A DNA stretch of 53,960 nucleotides from Bdellovibrionaceae bacterium UBA2351 (GTDB taxonomy: Bacteria > Bdellovibrionota > Bdellovibrionia > Bdellovibrionales > Bdellovibrionaceae), in the NCBI GenBank assembly GCA_002344565.1, contig DDTZ01000080.1:7374-61333 (forward strand), written 5' to 3'. The translations under genes were made by a program, and so were the position numbers. The notes below the pieces were generated by a model that made no database searches, was not told where the DNA came from, and was given only the letters and a program-made list of their open reading frames with translations. Below are positions 1-8,298 of the stretch, piece after piece (the stretch's first letter is position 1; the number at the start of each line of letters is the position of its first letter).

Positions 1-44
1 GGCAAAGGACTTAACGATCGCTAACCTATAGCGAAGGATTTTAC

Positions 45-935
45 ATGGCAACGGCAACCCCTTGGGGATTAGCAGAAAAAGAAACTTGGTTTAAACAACA
101 ACCGATTAGACGTTCGTATTTAAAAGACGTCGTAACTAAAATCGAAAGACTAAAAATGTCGTACGATGTGGTTCAGTACGGAACTTTGTCCTTAAATCCA
201 AGCCACTATCCTTTATTTCTAGTTAAAACTAAAAATTTTAATCCAAAAAAGAAAACGATCGTCATCACTGGTGGTGTTCATGGTTATGAAACCAGTGGTG
301 TCCATGGCGCTATCGCATTTATGGAACGTGAAGCTTTAAAATACGCGGATAAGTTTAATATCATCTGCGCGCCATGTATTAGTCCGTGGGCCTATGAAAC
401 AATCAATCGCTGGAATCCAAAAGCGATTGATCCTAATCGTTCATTTACTAGTGATAGTCCAGCCGAAGAGTGCGAACTCTTTTTAAAAGCGATGCAGCCC
501 TACACGAACAATGTATATGCGCATTTTGACCTGCATGAAACGACGGACACCGACAATACAATTTTTCGCCCGGCTAAGGCTTTGCGTGACGGTAAGCCCG
601 AAGATCCTTGGTCTGAAATTCCAGACGGTTTTTATTTAGTGGGTGATAGTGCGAATCCTCGCCCTGAGTTTCAGAAAGCTATTATTCAATCGGTGAAAAA
701 AGTAACTCATATTGCTCCGGCAGATGAACATGGTCATATTATCGGCGAAAAATTAGAACAAGAAGGCGTAGTTAATTATCCAGTAAAAAAGCTTTTTCTA
801 TGCACGGGCTTTTCTAATGCCGAGTATACAACAACGACTGAAGTTTATCCCGATAGTCCTAAAGTCACGGCAGAGAATTGCGTGGATGCGCAGGTAGCGG
901 CTATTACTGGCGGTTTGGATTTTCTTTCACAATAG
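45..935 (+). CDS. M14-family zinc carboxypeptidase / AspA-like amidohydrolase
   Basis: Cytoplasmic 296-residue protein of the M14 metallopeptidase / succinylglutamate desuccinylase-aspartoacylase superfamily, which removes a C-terminal residue or an acyl group by zinc hydrolysis. Visible zinc ligands are H79 and E82 (HGYE) and H164 (DLHET); DPNRSF (129-134) supplies the substrate-binding Asn-Arg, and E266 in TTTEVYP fits the general acid. No signal peptide is seen. The ATG at 45 has a GAAGGA ribosome site. trpS follows after 25 bases on the same strand, so the two are probably co-transcribed. The substrate cannot be told from sequence. Confidence 0.85.
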   Translation: MATATPWGLAEKETWFKQQPIRRSYLKDVVTKIERLKMSYDVVQYGTLSLNPSHYPLFLVKTKNFNPKKKTIVITGGVHGYETSGVHGAIAFMEREALKYADKFNIICAPCISPWAYETINRWNPKAIDPNRSFTSDSPAEECELFLKAMQPYTNNVYAHFDLHETTDTDNTIFRPAKALRDGKPEDPWSEIPDGFYLVGDSANPRPEFQKAIIQSVKKVTHIAPADEHGHIIGEKLEQEGVVNYPVKKLFLCTGFSNAEYTTTTEVYPDSPKVTAENCVDAQVAAITGGLDFLSQ

Positions 936-960
936 TATAGAATCGATTGCGGAGTAGTTT

Positions 961-1956
961 ATGAAACCTATTATTTTAACCGGTGACCGTCCCACAGGAG
1001 CCTTGCATTTAGGACATTATGTCGGCTCATTGAAAAATCGTGTCGCTTTCCAAAATGATTACAAACAATTTTTGATCATCGCTGATACGCAAGCCTTAAC
1101 AGATAATTTCGATAAGGCCGAAATGGTTCGCGACAATGTGATTCAAGTGGCTCTGGATTATTTAGCGGTTGGTTTAGATCCCCAATTGAATACATTTTTT
1201 ATCCAATCACAAGTCCATGAACTGTATGAACTCACTTCATACTTTATGAATTTAGTTACGGTGGCTCGCCTGCAACGTAATCCGACCATCAAAGAAGAGA
1301 TCAAACAAAAAGGTTTTGATGAATCGCTACCTGTTGGTTTCTTTTGCTATCCAATCAGCCAGGCGGCAGACATCCTGGCCTTTCACGCCGACGCCGTCCC
1401 TGTGGGTGAAGATCAAAGCCCGATGATCGAACAAACGAATGAAATCGCACGACGATTCAATCACATCTATGGCGGTAACACGCTAAAAGAAGTTAAATCC
1501 ATTATTGGCAAAATTGGGCGTTTACCAGGTATCGATGGTAAAACTAAAATGAGTAAATCTTTGGGTAATGCTATTTTTCTTGGGGATTCTTCCGATGATA
1601 TCAAGAAAAAGGTAAATCTAATGTTCACCGATCCTAATCACTTAAAGGTCAGTGATCCAGGACAAGTCGAAGGCAACGTAGTTTTCATGTTCCTTGATTT
1701 CTTTGATCCCAACGTGGAAGAAGTAAATCAATTAAAAGAACACTACCGTCGTGGTGGTTTGGGTGATGGTGTGTTGAAAAAAAGACTGATTGAAATTCTG
1801 GATGCTTTAATTGCGCCGATGCGTACACGTCGTCAGCAGTATCAATCCGATTTAGGTTATGTGAGAAAGATCCTAGAGGATGGCACTCGCGATGCTCGTG
1901 CGGTGGCAGCGAAAAAGGTCGAAGATGTTCGTGCCGCCATGAAGTTAGTATACTAA
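961..1956 (+). CDS. trpS: Tryptophanyl-tRNA synthetase
   Basis: Charges tRNA-Trp with tryptophan. It is a class I synthetase with the HIGH-type motif GALHLGHYVG near residues 13-22 and the KMSKS loop (TKMSKSLG) near 195-202. The length of 331 residues is normal for bacterial TrpRS, and no truncation is seen. The start is the ATG at 961 after a GGAG ribosome site. It ends convergently, 17 bases from the FKBP gene. This is a housekeeping gene identified with high certainty. Confidence 0.97.
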   Translation: MKPIILTGDRPTGALHLGHYVGSLKNRVAFQNDYKQFLIIADTQALTDNFDKAEMVRDNVIQVALDYLAVGLDPQLNTFFIQSQVHELYELTSYFMNLVTVARLQRNPTIKEEIKQKGFDESLPVGFFCYPISQAADILAFHADAVPVGEDQSPMIEQTNEIARRFNHIYGGNTLKEVKSIIGKIGRLPGIDGKTKMSKSLGNAIFLGDSSDDIKKKVNLMFTDPNHLKVSDPGQVEGNVVFMFLDFFDPNVEEVNQLKEHYRRGGLGDGVLKKRLIEILDALIAPMRTRRQQYQSDLGYVRKILEDGTRDARAVAAKKVEDVRAAMKLVY

Positions 1957-1973
1957 GACTTATTTAGTGATGC

Positions 1974-2447
1974 TTAATGCAGAGTTTGAGTCGCAACTAT
2001 ATTTTGCGATTCACTAATTTCTTCGTCCGTGGCATCACGCGCGTCCAGAGCCTCGATTTCAAAAATGAGGTCTTGTCCTGCTAACGGGTGATTGCCGTCA
2101 AGACTGACAAAATCAGAATGTAACTCTAAGACTCGATACGATCGGGAAATTCCGCTTTTACTAAGGATGGTGATGACTTCACCTTTTTTAGTCGTGCCAG
2201 AAAGCTTTTTGCGCGGAAAGAAAACCACTTTCTTTGGATCATATAATCCATAGGCCTCTTCCGCCGACAGAGATATTGATCGTTTTTCGCCTTTAGAGAT
2301 ATTTTGTAAACCTTTAGTGAGACCCGATAGCATAACCGTGGCATCGTTTTGTCCTGCAGTTAGTACATCACGATTGAACGTTGAGCTAATGATAGTACCG
2401 ATCTTATTTTTTAGGACGCATTTGAATGAGATGACTTGGATACTCAC
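1974..2447 (-). CDS. FKBP-type peptidyl-prolyl cis-trans isomerase (SlyD-like)
   Basis: Catalyses proline isomerisation during protein folding. The FKBP core is seen in GLTKGLQ, AYGLYDP and the SlyD-like tail segment NHPLAGQDL, followed by ARDATDEE. There is no His-rich metal tail as in E. coli SlyD. A GTG at 2447 is chosen as start because the longer frame, from a TTG at 2495, would translate straight through the terminator hairpin of the upstream RRM gene (2470-2491). From GTG the protein has 157 residues and begins with SIQVISF, a typical first strand. The ribosome site (AAAGG) is weak. It lies on the same strand as the RRM gene but is separated from it by that terminator. Confidence 0.85.
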   Translation of the reverse strand: MSIQVISFKCVLKNKIGTIISSTFNRDVLTAGQNDATVMLSGLTKGLQNISKGEKRSISLSAEEAYGLYDPKKVVFFPRKKLSGTTKKGEVITILSKSGISRSYRVLELHSDFVSLDGNHPLAGQDLIFEIEALDARDATDEEISESQNIVATQTLH

Positions 2448-2460
2448 GAGAACCTTTCGG

Positions 2461-2491
2461 AAAATAAAAAACCGATCCTTTCGGATCGGTT
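2461..2491 (-). terminator. Rho-independent terminator of the RRM gene
   Basis: On the minus strand a perfect 9-bp stem (AACCGATCC/GGATCGGTT, 2470-2478 with 2483-2491) and a 4-base loop are followed by TTTTTTATTTT. It lies 35 bases beyond the stop of the RRM gene and directly upstream of the FKBP start. Confidence 0.9.
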
Positions 2492-2525
2492 CCAAAATCT
2501 TATAAACTTAAAAAATTACTAAAGC

Positions 2526-2807
2526 TTAGTAACGACCGCGTCCGCCGCCTTCGCGTGGAGCTTGTGGTTTAGCTTCGCTTACATTCATTGCGCGACCTTC
2601 AAATTGAGAGCCGTTTAATTTGCTGATTGAAGTTTGAGCTTCGTCAACTGTAGACATTTCAACAAATGCGAAACCTTTGCTGCGACCAGTATCACGATCA
2701 GTGATTACTTTTGCAGAAGCAACTGTTCCATATTGTGAAAATGCGTCTGCTAATGTTTGATCATCAACAGAAAAAGATAAATTACCAACGTATAGTTTTT
2801 TACTCAT
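2526..2807 (-). CDS. Single-RRM RNA-binding protein
   Basis: A 93-residue protein with one RNA recognition motif: RNP2 is LYVGNL (5-10) and RNP1 is KGFAFVEM (44-51), with a short Gly/Arg-rich tail (GGGRGRY). Such small glycine-tailed RRM proteins bind single-stranded RNA and in several bacteria are induced by cold. A strong GGAGG ribosome site lies 5 bases before the ATG, but it is paired in a hairpin (see 2813-2841). A possible -10 box (TATACT on the minus strand, 2892-2897) would give a leader of roughly 80 bases. Translation is therefore probably controlled through the leader. Confidence 0.92.
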   Translation of the reverse strand: MSKKLYVGNLSFSVDDQTLADAFSQYGTVASAKVITDRDTGRSKGFAFVEMSTVDEAQTSISKLNGSQFEGRAMNVSEAKPQAPREGGGRGRY

Positions 2808-2812
2808 AAGAC

Positions 2813-2841
2813 CTCCTAAGGCTTGAGTGCGTACTTAGGAG
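2813..2841 (-). promoter_or_regulatory. Leader hairpin covering the RRM Shine-Dalgarno sequence
   Basis: In the minus-strand RNA, CUCCUAAG (2834-2841) is perfectly complementary to CUUAGGAG (2813-2820) with a 13-base loop. The 3' arm holds the AGGAG of the ribosome site for the gene starting at 2807. When folded, the site is hidden. This is the layout of a thermosensor or of an autoregulated leader; which of these applies is not visible. Confidence 0.65.
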
Positions 2842-3051
2842 AAATGAACACTATGGACATGAACTCTGAAGTAGCTATTGAACTGAGCATCAGTATAACA
2901 CTCTTAACAGTATTTCCCTAAGCTTATTTCCCTAGAATTACATTCGGAACGCCTAGATATCAGTTTAGCTGATACATATCATCTACATAGCCGTGTAAAA
3001 ATAATTTTTAAGAAATGTCAAAAACCAGCTCTAGACGGCAATAAATAGGGA

Positions 3052-3513
3052 TTAAGGGCTTGGAACGATGTACTCTAGGTTTTGTGTGAAAAATTTTGTT
3101 CCGACAAATGTTGCGGATAAAGATTTATGATTGCCGCGCTCGTTCGTGATGACATCAATTTTTTCGCTCTGTGAAACGCCCCAAAGTAATTGGCTACCTA
3201 AAACGTTAGCTACTAAAGTATACTGTCGAGAGCATTGGCTAGAACCGTTAACAGGCAGGCAGTTGGCAAGAGACGTTGCTTCGTAGAAATAACCAGTCAC
3301 TTTGCCAGCCGAATAATAATAGGCAACTAATCCACTTTTATAACCTTTAGAATGTTTCATAACAGAAACTTCGCATACCGTTGGTAGCTCGCGATGTGTG
3401 CTAGCAATTGTGTTTGGACCACATCGGTGAGCGAATACTTCACCATCGTAAGTTCCAATTGCGAACGCCGATGCTGCCATTAAAAACGAGCTAACAAAAG
3501 AAAATAACTTCAT
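3052..3513 (-). CDS. Secreted protein of unknown function
   Basis: A 153-residue protein from the ATG at 3513, which has an AAGGAT ribosome site and starts a clear signal peptide (MKLFSFVSSFLMAASAFA, cleavage after AFA). A longer frame to 3600 adds 29 residues without such a site and is rejected. The mature part has two Cys pairs (near CGPN/CEVS and NCLP/QCSR), suggesting disulfides in the periplasm or outside the cell. It is rich in beta-prone residues. No family is recognised. It is divergent from sodB. Confidence 0.75.
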   Translation of the reverse strand: MKLFSFVSSFLMAASAFAIGTYDGEVFAHRCGPNTIASTHRELPTVCEVSVMKHSKGYKSGLVAYYYSAGKVTGYFYEATSLANCLPVNGSSQCSRQYTLVANVLGSQLLWGVSQSEKIDVITNERGNHKSLSATFVGTKFFTQNLEYIVPSP

Positions 3514-3616
3514 AGACTTATCCTTTTTGAGGTTTTGAATAAGGACGAAGTAGCTTAAAAAATTAGACGCGTCTAGTGCGAATATGCCTAAAGTGGACAT
3601 TTTTCCTTAAACCCTC

Positions 3617-3647
3617 TTGACCTCAATTTAACTTGAGGTTTTAGAAT
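3617..3647 (+). promoter_or_regulatory. Putative sodB promoter with an internal palindrome
   Basis: TTGACC (3617-3622) and TAGAAT (3642-3647) form a -35/-10 pair with a long 19-base spacer. Between them lies the inverted repeat ACCTCAA-N6-TTGAGGT (3620-3626 with 3633-3639). Placement between -35 and -10 is that of a repressor site. The spacer is longer than ideal, so the promoter call is tentative. Confidence 0.35.
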
Positions 3648-3691
3648 AGATCTATGTGATTAGCTCACATATTAACTTGAAAGGAGACACA

Positions 3692-4273
3692 ATGTCTTTT
3701 GAACTTCCTCCACTACCATATCCACATGATGCTCTAGCTCCCCATATGTCTAAAGAAACTTTAGAGTATCATCACGATAAACATCATAAAACGTATGTGG
3801 ATAACTTAAATAAACTTGTTCCTGGAACTGAATTCGAAGGTAAAGATTTGGAAACAATTGTTTTAAAATCTTCGGGCGGTATTTTTAACAATGCGGCTCA
3901 AGTATGGAATCATACATTCTTTTGGAATTGCCTGACTCCAAATGGTAGCGCGCAGCCAACGGGTCCGGTCGCTGAGGCGATCATCCGTGATTTCGGTTCA
4001 TTCGAAGCGTTTAAAGATAAATTTGCAGACGTATCGATTAAACAATTCGGTGCGGGCTGGGGATGGCTAGTTAAAAACAAAGAGGGCAAACTTGAAATTG
4101 TTTCGACCTCAAATGCCGGAAATCCAATGACAGATGGAAAAAAACCTTTGTTAACATGTGACGTTTGGGAGCATGCCTACTACATCGATTACCGCAACAA
4201 GCGCCCTGATTTTCTAGCGGCTTTTTGGAAGCTAGTTAACTGGAAATTTGTTGAAGCGAACTTCGCTAAATAA
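3692..4273 (+). CDS. sodB: Iron superoxide dismutase
   Basis: Converts superoxide to hydrogen peroxide and oxygen in the cytoplasm. The 193-residue protein has metal ligands H27, H74 (WNHTFFW), D157 and H161 (DVWEHAYY). Q70 in NNAAQ and the FGAGWGWL segment indicate the Fe rather than the Mn type. The start at 3692 follows AAGGAG; an upstream in-frame ATG at 3656 lacks a ribosome site and adds a non-homologous stretch. No signal peptide is present. Confidence 0.95.
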   Translation: MSFELPPLPYPHDALAPHMSKETLEYHHDKHHKTYVDNLNKLVPGTEFEGKDLETIVLKSSGGIFNNAAQVWNHTFFWNCLTPNGSAQPTGPVAEAIIRDFGSFEAFKDKFADVSIKQFGAGWGWLVKNKEGKLEIVSTSNAGNPMTDGKKPLLTCDVWEHAYYIDYRNKRPDFLAAFWKLVNWKFVEANFAK

Positions 4274-4299
4274 TTTAATACGGCCCACCAATACAGGCA

Positions 4300-5226
4300 T
4301 TAGGCCGCTTTGTGCTGAAAATAGGTGGGCACTTTATGATCTAATAGTGCCACAAGGTCTTCTTTCGAGGTCTCCTTTGGCTCAAGCCACGTTCCAAAGT
4401 CGTCTTTTGCCAGAAAGATAGGGCAACGGTCGTGGCCTGCGGCCGCCACTTCAGGTGGAGGCTCGTCAGTAACAGCCGCAAATGACCTTAATAATCCCGA
4501 TTCGATTTTTGCTTCTTCAAAGATAGCGGCAGACCACATGATCGTTTCATCTTTAGGTTCAAAGTAGATGATTTTGCTTTCACCATTTTCTCCGGCAACG
4601 CTTTCGTAGAAACGATAGAAGGGAAATATTCCATGTTGTTTTCCAAAAATTGGTTTCCAAGTACGTGAATCAAGAAGTCGATCTCTGCGTGCATTAAATA
4701 GATTATACTTAAATGCGTTTAGTTCTTTACCGTTCTTAGGGCAAATATGATAGCGCATCAATCGAAGGGCGTCTTCTTTGCCGTCTCTGACAATAACAGG
4801 AGCATAGAAGTTAGGAAAAACGCGGGGCGCACCGGTTTCTTCGATTTTTTCGTAATAGGCGATTTTCTCTTTGTGCCATTCGACGGTGGCGCGGCGTTTT
4901 TCTAATTTTTCGGCGAGGTCTTTTACTTTCGATCCGCTTTTAAGTTTGGCTTCGAAATCTTTTACATCCTGTTCGTACTTCTTTAGCTTGGAGGAAAATT
5001 TTTCGATTTCGGCTTTGTAATGTTCTTTCGCCATTTTAGCCAAACGTTTCTGGGTTGGCGTTTCTGCATTTTGGATAATGTAGGAATCTAATCCTGACGG
5101 TATCATCGCCTGCGAATAGTCATTCCTAATTTTGTAGGCTTCATCGAAACTGCTCCAGTCGATTTTAACTCGGAACAGTTTTTCTAACTCTCTTAAATCG
5201 GCTTCGATCATCGCGGAATAACACAT
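4300..5226 (-). CDS. SRAP-domain DNA-protein crosslink sensor (YedK/HMCES family)
   Basis: The family covalently traps abasic sites in single-stranded DNA through the N-terminal Cys2 and protects them during replication. The protein begins MCYSA, so Cys2 becomes N-terminal after Met removal. Other active-site parts are NARRD (178-182), E208 in FYRFYES and H265 in AGHDRCP. At 308 residues it is longer than E. coli YedK because of a Lys/Glu-rich, probably coiled-coil insert at about 55-130, which is unusual. The next upstream gene is divergent. The family is clear; the role of the insert is unknown. Confidence 0.9.
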   Translation of the reverse strand: MCYSAMIEADLRELEKLFRVKIDWSSFDEAYKIRNDYSQAMIPSGLDSYIIQNAETPTQKRLAKMAKEHYKAEIEKFSSKLKKYEQDVKDFEAKLKSGSKVKDLAEKLEKRRATVEWHKEKIAYYEKIEETGAPRVFPNFYAPVIVRDGKEDALRLMRYHICPKNGKELNAFKYNLFNARRDRLLDSRTWKPIFGKQHGIFPFYRFYESVAGENGESKIIYFEPKDETIMWSAAIFEEAKIESGLLRSFAAVTDEPPPEVAAAGHDRCPIFLAKDDFGTWLEPKETSKEDLVALLDHKVPTYFQHKAA

Positions 5227-5308
5227 AGAAATATTTTTCCAAAGCTCAGGGTCGGTGACAAGTTGTTCATCTACAATTTATAGGGTAACGTCTTTAAAAG
5301 GGGTAAAC

Positions 5309-5503
5309 ATGGACGAAAGTCATTTTGAAGGTACACTGGTCTTAGAAAAGCTAGCTCAGATAGGTAAACTAGATGATTTTTTTGAAGCCGTTGATTCCGA
5401 TGATTTCGGTAAAGCAAAGTCCATTTTGAAGAAAGCCGGTTTCGATGCGGAAACCATTACGACCGTTCTGCAAAAAATGAATGAGTCAGATCACAAGCAC
5501 TAG
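5309..5503 (+). CDS. Small acidic protein of unknown function
   Basis: A 64-residue soluble, acidic, helix-rich protein. The ATG at 5309 follows AAAAGGGG and is preferred to an in-frame start at 5255. The second half (DSDDFGKAKSILKKAGFD, then ETITTVLQKMN) looks like two amphipathic helices. No family is recognised. Its TAG stop lies within the CTAG that also holds the stop of the convergent lipoprotein gene. Confidence 0.6.
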   Translation: MDESHFEGTLVLEKLAQIGKLDDFFEAVDSDDFGKAKSILKKAGFDAETITTVLQKMNESDHKH

Positions 5504-6879
5504 TTTAAATCATAAATAGAAATATCGGTTTCTTTATCGCTGTATATAAGATTGAACGTGTCCTCTGCGGGCGGTATTGTGACGTCTTCACCGCGGAGTG
5601 AATTGTCGTTATCGCCATCTCTGACCCAAACAATTTTCTTGATGCGAATGGCTGCGATTTCGTATTCTGTCGAAGTAATTTTTTTCATCCAGAAAAGAAC
5701 GTTTCTAACGACTTGGCCATGATTTGGAAATTCGTTTTCACGGAGTGTGATATTATACAAGACAAGCCCATTTTTAAAACCGACTTTAGCTACATTTAGG
5801 ATTGGGCTAGGTTCACCTTTAGTATTTCGCATTTGATAGGGCAGTCGCAGTGGGATTGCTTCCGTTTTGCCGTCATCGGTTTGCACCGACATATTCAAAA
5901 CTTCTCCTTCGATTGCATAAGTAATATTGCATCTACGCTTTGAAACTGCGGTTTTCAAAGAAAAATCGAATCCACAAAAGGTTGGGGATTGATTCTTTAG
6001 GCGCTGGGTTTCCAAAATCTTCAGGAAATCTTTGATCGGTAATTCAATGGGTTCATTTTTCTGGCGATCAATCACATTACGTGAGTTAAAGACGCGAGGA
6101 TCAAATTTCTTTTCGACCATTTTTTCCTCAAATTTTAGCATCGTCAGATTTTTGTATTGTGTATAGAGCCATTCAGTTACGTGGCGAATGCTTTCGTACT
6201 CATCAGCTTCAAGAAATTTACCTTTTTTCTGTGCAGGTTTAAACTCATCTTTACTGCCAGTATCGGAAAAACCGCTGAGGCATCCTTCGCGTACGTTAGC
6301 TTTTTTGAAAGCTTCGCAATAGAACTTTCCGTCTTCGTATTTCACTAAATAAAAAGCCATTATGATTTCATGCAGCAGTAGTTGAGCTTTGTGTTCCTCA
6401 TCTAGATCTTTGTAAATTAAATCTGATATGAAGATTTCTTTTTCTGTTTGGTAAGCACCTTGATCCGATTTGAAATTGGTCCCGATGCGTGCGGCTTCAA
6501 GAGTATCTAGCTTAACTGGCACCAAGTACCACGTTTTGCGTTTGGCCGATGTTTCTAAATACATAACGCCATTGTCGGCTTGATTATCGTCACGAATATC
6601 ATTTAACTTTTCATCGATAGGTTTGATGTACTTGATGTACTCGGGTAATTCTGTGATGTCTGTTTTGTAGAAATCCAGTGGTTTACCATTAATTAAATTT
6701 CCACCGCCACCTTGATCCGAAGTACCCTTGGAATCAGGCATGTCTGGAACGGGGGCGACGACCGGGCCATGGGTATCTGACGTTTGAGTCCCTTTCTTAG
6801 GCTGACAGGCGACTAAAAAATAGACGCAATTCGCGGCGAACGCTATTAAAATCAATAGTTTACAGATGGCTCTGATCAT
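5500..6879 (-). CDS. Predicted outer-membrane or periplasmic lipoprotein
   Basis: A 459-residue protein with a lipoprotein signal: a hydrophobic stretch (8-24) and lipobox FLVAC with C25 as the lipidated residue, followed by a low-complexity linker (to about residue 60). A QLLLHEIIMAFY segment resembles the helix of zinc peptidases but lacks the second His of HExxH, so catalysis is not claimed. The C-terminal half looks beta-rich. No family is recognised. Its stop overlaps that of the convergent small gene by 4 bases. Confidence 0.75.
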   Translation of the reverse strand: MIRAICKLLILIAFAANCVYFLVACQPKKGTQTSDTHGPVVAPVPDMPDSKGTSDQGGGGNLINGKPLDFYKTDITELPEYIKYIKPIDEKLNDIRDDNQADNGVMYLETSAKRKTWYLVPVKLDTLEAARIGTNFKSDQGAYQTEKEIFISDLIYKDLDEEHKAQLLLHEIIMAFYLVKYEDGKFYCEAFKKANVREGCLSGFSDTGSKDEFKPAQKKGKFLEADEYESIRHVTEWLYTQYKNLTMLKFEEKMVEKKFDPRVFNSRNVIDRQKNEPIELPIKDFLKILETQRLKNQSPTFCGFDFSLKTAVSKRRCNITYAIEGEVLNMSVQTDDGKTEAIPLRLPYQMRNTKGEPSPILNVAKVGFKNGLVLYNITLRENEFPNHGQVVRNVLFWMKKITSTEYEIAAIRIKKIVWVRDGDNDNSLRGEDVTIPPAEDTFNLIYSDKETDISIYDLN

Positions 6880-6911
6880 ACAGATTTGAATTGCAAGGGA
6901 GTGGCCAGAAC

Positions 6912-7715
6912 CTAGTATTCAAACCAATCGATATTAAGACAGCGAACCACTTGAGATTCCGAAGGCCCAATGTCTTTTTGAAAGTCTTGAATGACTTTAA
7001 CGATTCGACTGCGAAGATCTTTTGCCAGATCTTCAGAAAGGGACATAGGAGAGGAATAAAACAAATCCTCTTTTGATCGCAGGTCCATTTGCTGAATACC
7101 TTTCAGTCGCCAGTTCTGGTGATGCTTGTAAACTAACGGTGAATCAGCTGGAACGAATGTACTCTGTGGACCTGGCGCCCAGCCCTGTTTTGCAGGGATA
7201 ATTAGCTGATGTTTCACTAGGAAATCGATCACATTTGCTACAGTTTCACGTGGAAGATTTAATTCCTCGGTGATGGTATCGATATTGGCGATCTTTGAAC
7301 ACGCGACTAAATTTCTAATGCCGGCGTAAATCCACTGCGAATAGTAAATCGCTTTTACTTCCGCAGATAGTTCAGTGATGTCTTGAATTTGATTTTTCAA
7401 ATAGCGTGATTCATCTTGCATATGAACTATCTTTTTCAGGAAATAATCCTTCAAAGATTTTGTGCCCGCGCGATCAAACTCAACTAACAATACGAAATAG
7501 TCTTTTTCTTTTTCCGATAGCTGTAAATGGGTCGATAAGTGATCGACCATTTCTAAACTCATCGATTTATTTCCGATCAAAATCTGGCTCATTAGAGCCG
7601 GTGTAACCCGAATGACCTTCGCCCACTGGGTGACTGTTCCGCGGCCACCATTGGGTAACTCATCTTGAATAGAACGCAGGAATTTACGAAAATTCTGATA
7701 CTTAAAAATACTCAT
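6912..7715 (-). CDS. TIGR02147-family HTH regulator
   Basis: A 267-residue protein opening with FKYQNFRKFLRS and a helix-turn-helix region (VTQWAKVIRVTPALMSQILIG, about 28-48), then SLEMVDHLSTHL. A second winged-helix-like part (TITEELNLPRETVANVIDFL) lies near 145-165. This order matches the TIGR02147 (DUF4423) paralogous family, common in Fibrobacter and Bdellovibrio. Targets are unknown. The secreted protein at 7852 is divergent from it across 136 bases and is a plausible target. Confidence 0.8.
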   Translation of the reverse strand: MSIFKYQNFRKFLRSIQDELPNGGRGTVTQWAKVIRVTPALMSQILIGNKSMSLEMVDHLSTHLQLSEKEKDYFVLLVEFDRAGTKSLKDYFLKKIVHMQDESRYLKNQIQDITELSAEVKAIYYSQWIYAGIRNLVACSKIANIDTITEELNLPRETVANVIDFLVKHQLIIPAKQGWAPGPQSTFVPADSPLVYKHHQNWRLKGIQQMDLRSKEDLFYSSPMSLSEDLAKDLRSRIVKVIQDFQKDIGPSESQVVRCLNIDWFEY

Positions 7716-7851
7716 AATATAATTATAATCGGATACTTAGAGAAAATAATGAACAAAAAGTACATAAATTGTAAACTTTTGTACTAAATTGATCTGGAAG
7801 CGATTAATGCGATGAGTTAGATTGCGTTCATCAACCCATAAAGGAGATTTT

Positions 7852-8289
7852 ATGAAAAAGTTAGCGATCTTATTAACAGCCATTTGCAGTGTCGGAGTTT
7901 CGGCTCCCGTAATTAAAACAGGAACGTTCATTACCGGTTATGATAGTGAATTACGGGTCGTAATCACGAAAAATATCCAAGTTTGGTTAAACAAAACAGG
8001 CATCAGTGAAATGAGAATTGAAGGCGAAGACTCTTTATCAGCAACCTTTGAAGATGGAAAAATTTCTATGTACGTCGCTAATCCAAAAAAATATTTCTAT
8101 TACTCTTTAGATCTTAATCCAAAGGTGGAACAGAACGGCGATCGTAAACTAATTGTAGTTGGTCGCGGCAATGGCGGCGGAACTAATCTTGTCTACACTA
8201 CAAGCTACTGCAGCGAAGGCGCCAATGCTTTACTAAAAGCTCATTCTGGCGATGGCACGTCAAAAACGTTTTGCGCGACTTTAAAATAG
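7852..8289 (+). CDS. Secreted protein of unknown function
   Basis: A 145-residue protein from the ATG at 7852 with an AAGGAG ribosome site. A signal peptide covers residues 1-18 (KKLAILLTAICSVGVSAP). Two cysteines near the C-terminus (SYCSEG and KTFCATLK) probably form a disulfide. A glycine-rich loop (GRGNGGGTN) lies at about 104-112. No family is recognised. It is followed after 9 bases by a 32-codon secreted micro-ORF. Confidence 0.7.
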   Translation: MKKLAILLTAICSVGVSAPVIKTGTFITGYDSELRVVITKNIQVWLNKTGISEMRIEGEDSLSATFEDGKISMYVANPKKYFYYSLDLNPKVEQNGDRKLIVVGRGNGGGTNLVYTTSYCSEGANALLKAHSGDGTSKTFCATLK

Positions 8290-8298
8290 GAGAAAGTC

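Noticed and set aside
6400..6420. HEIIMA in the lipoprotein as a zinc peptidase motif
   Set aside because: The second His of HExxH is missing, and no third ligand is evident.
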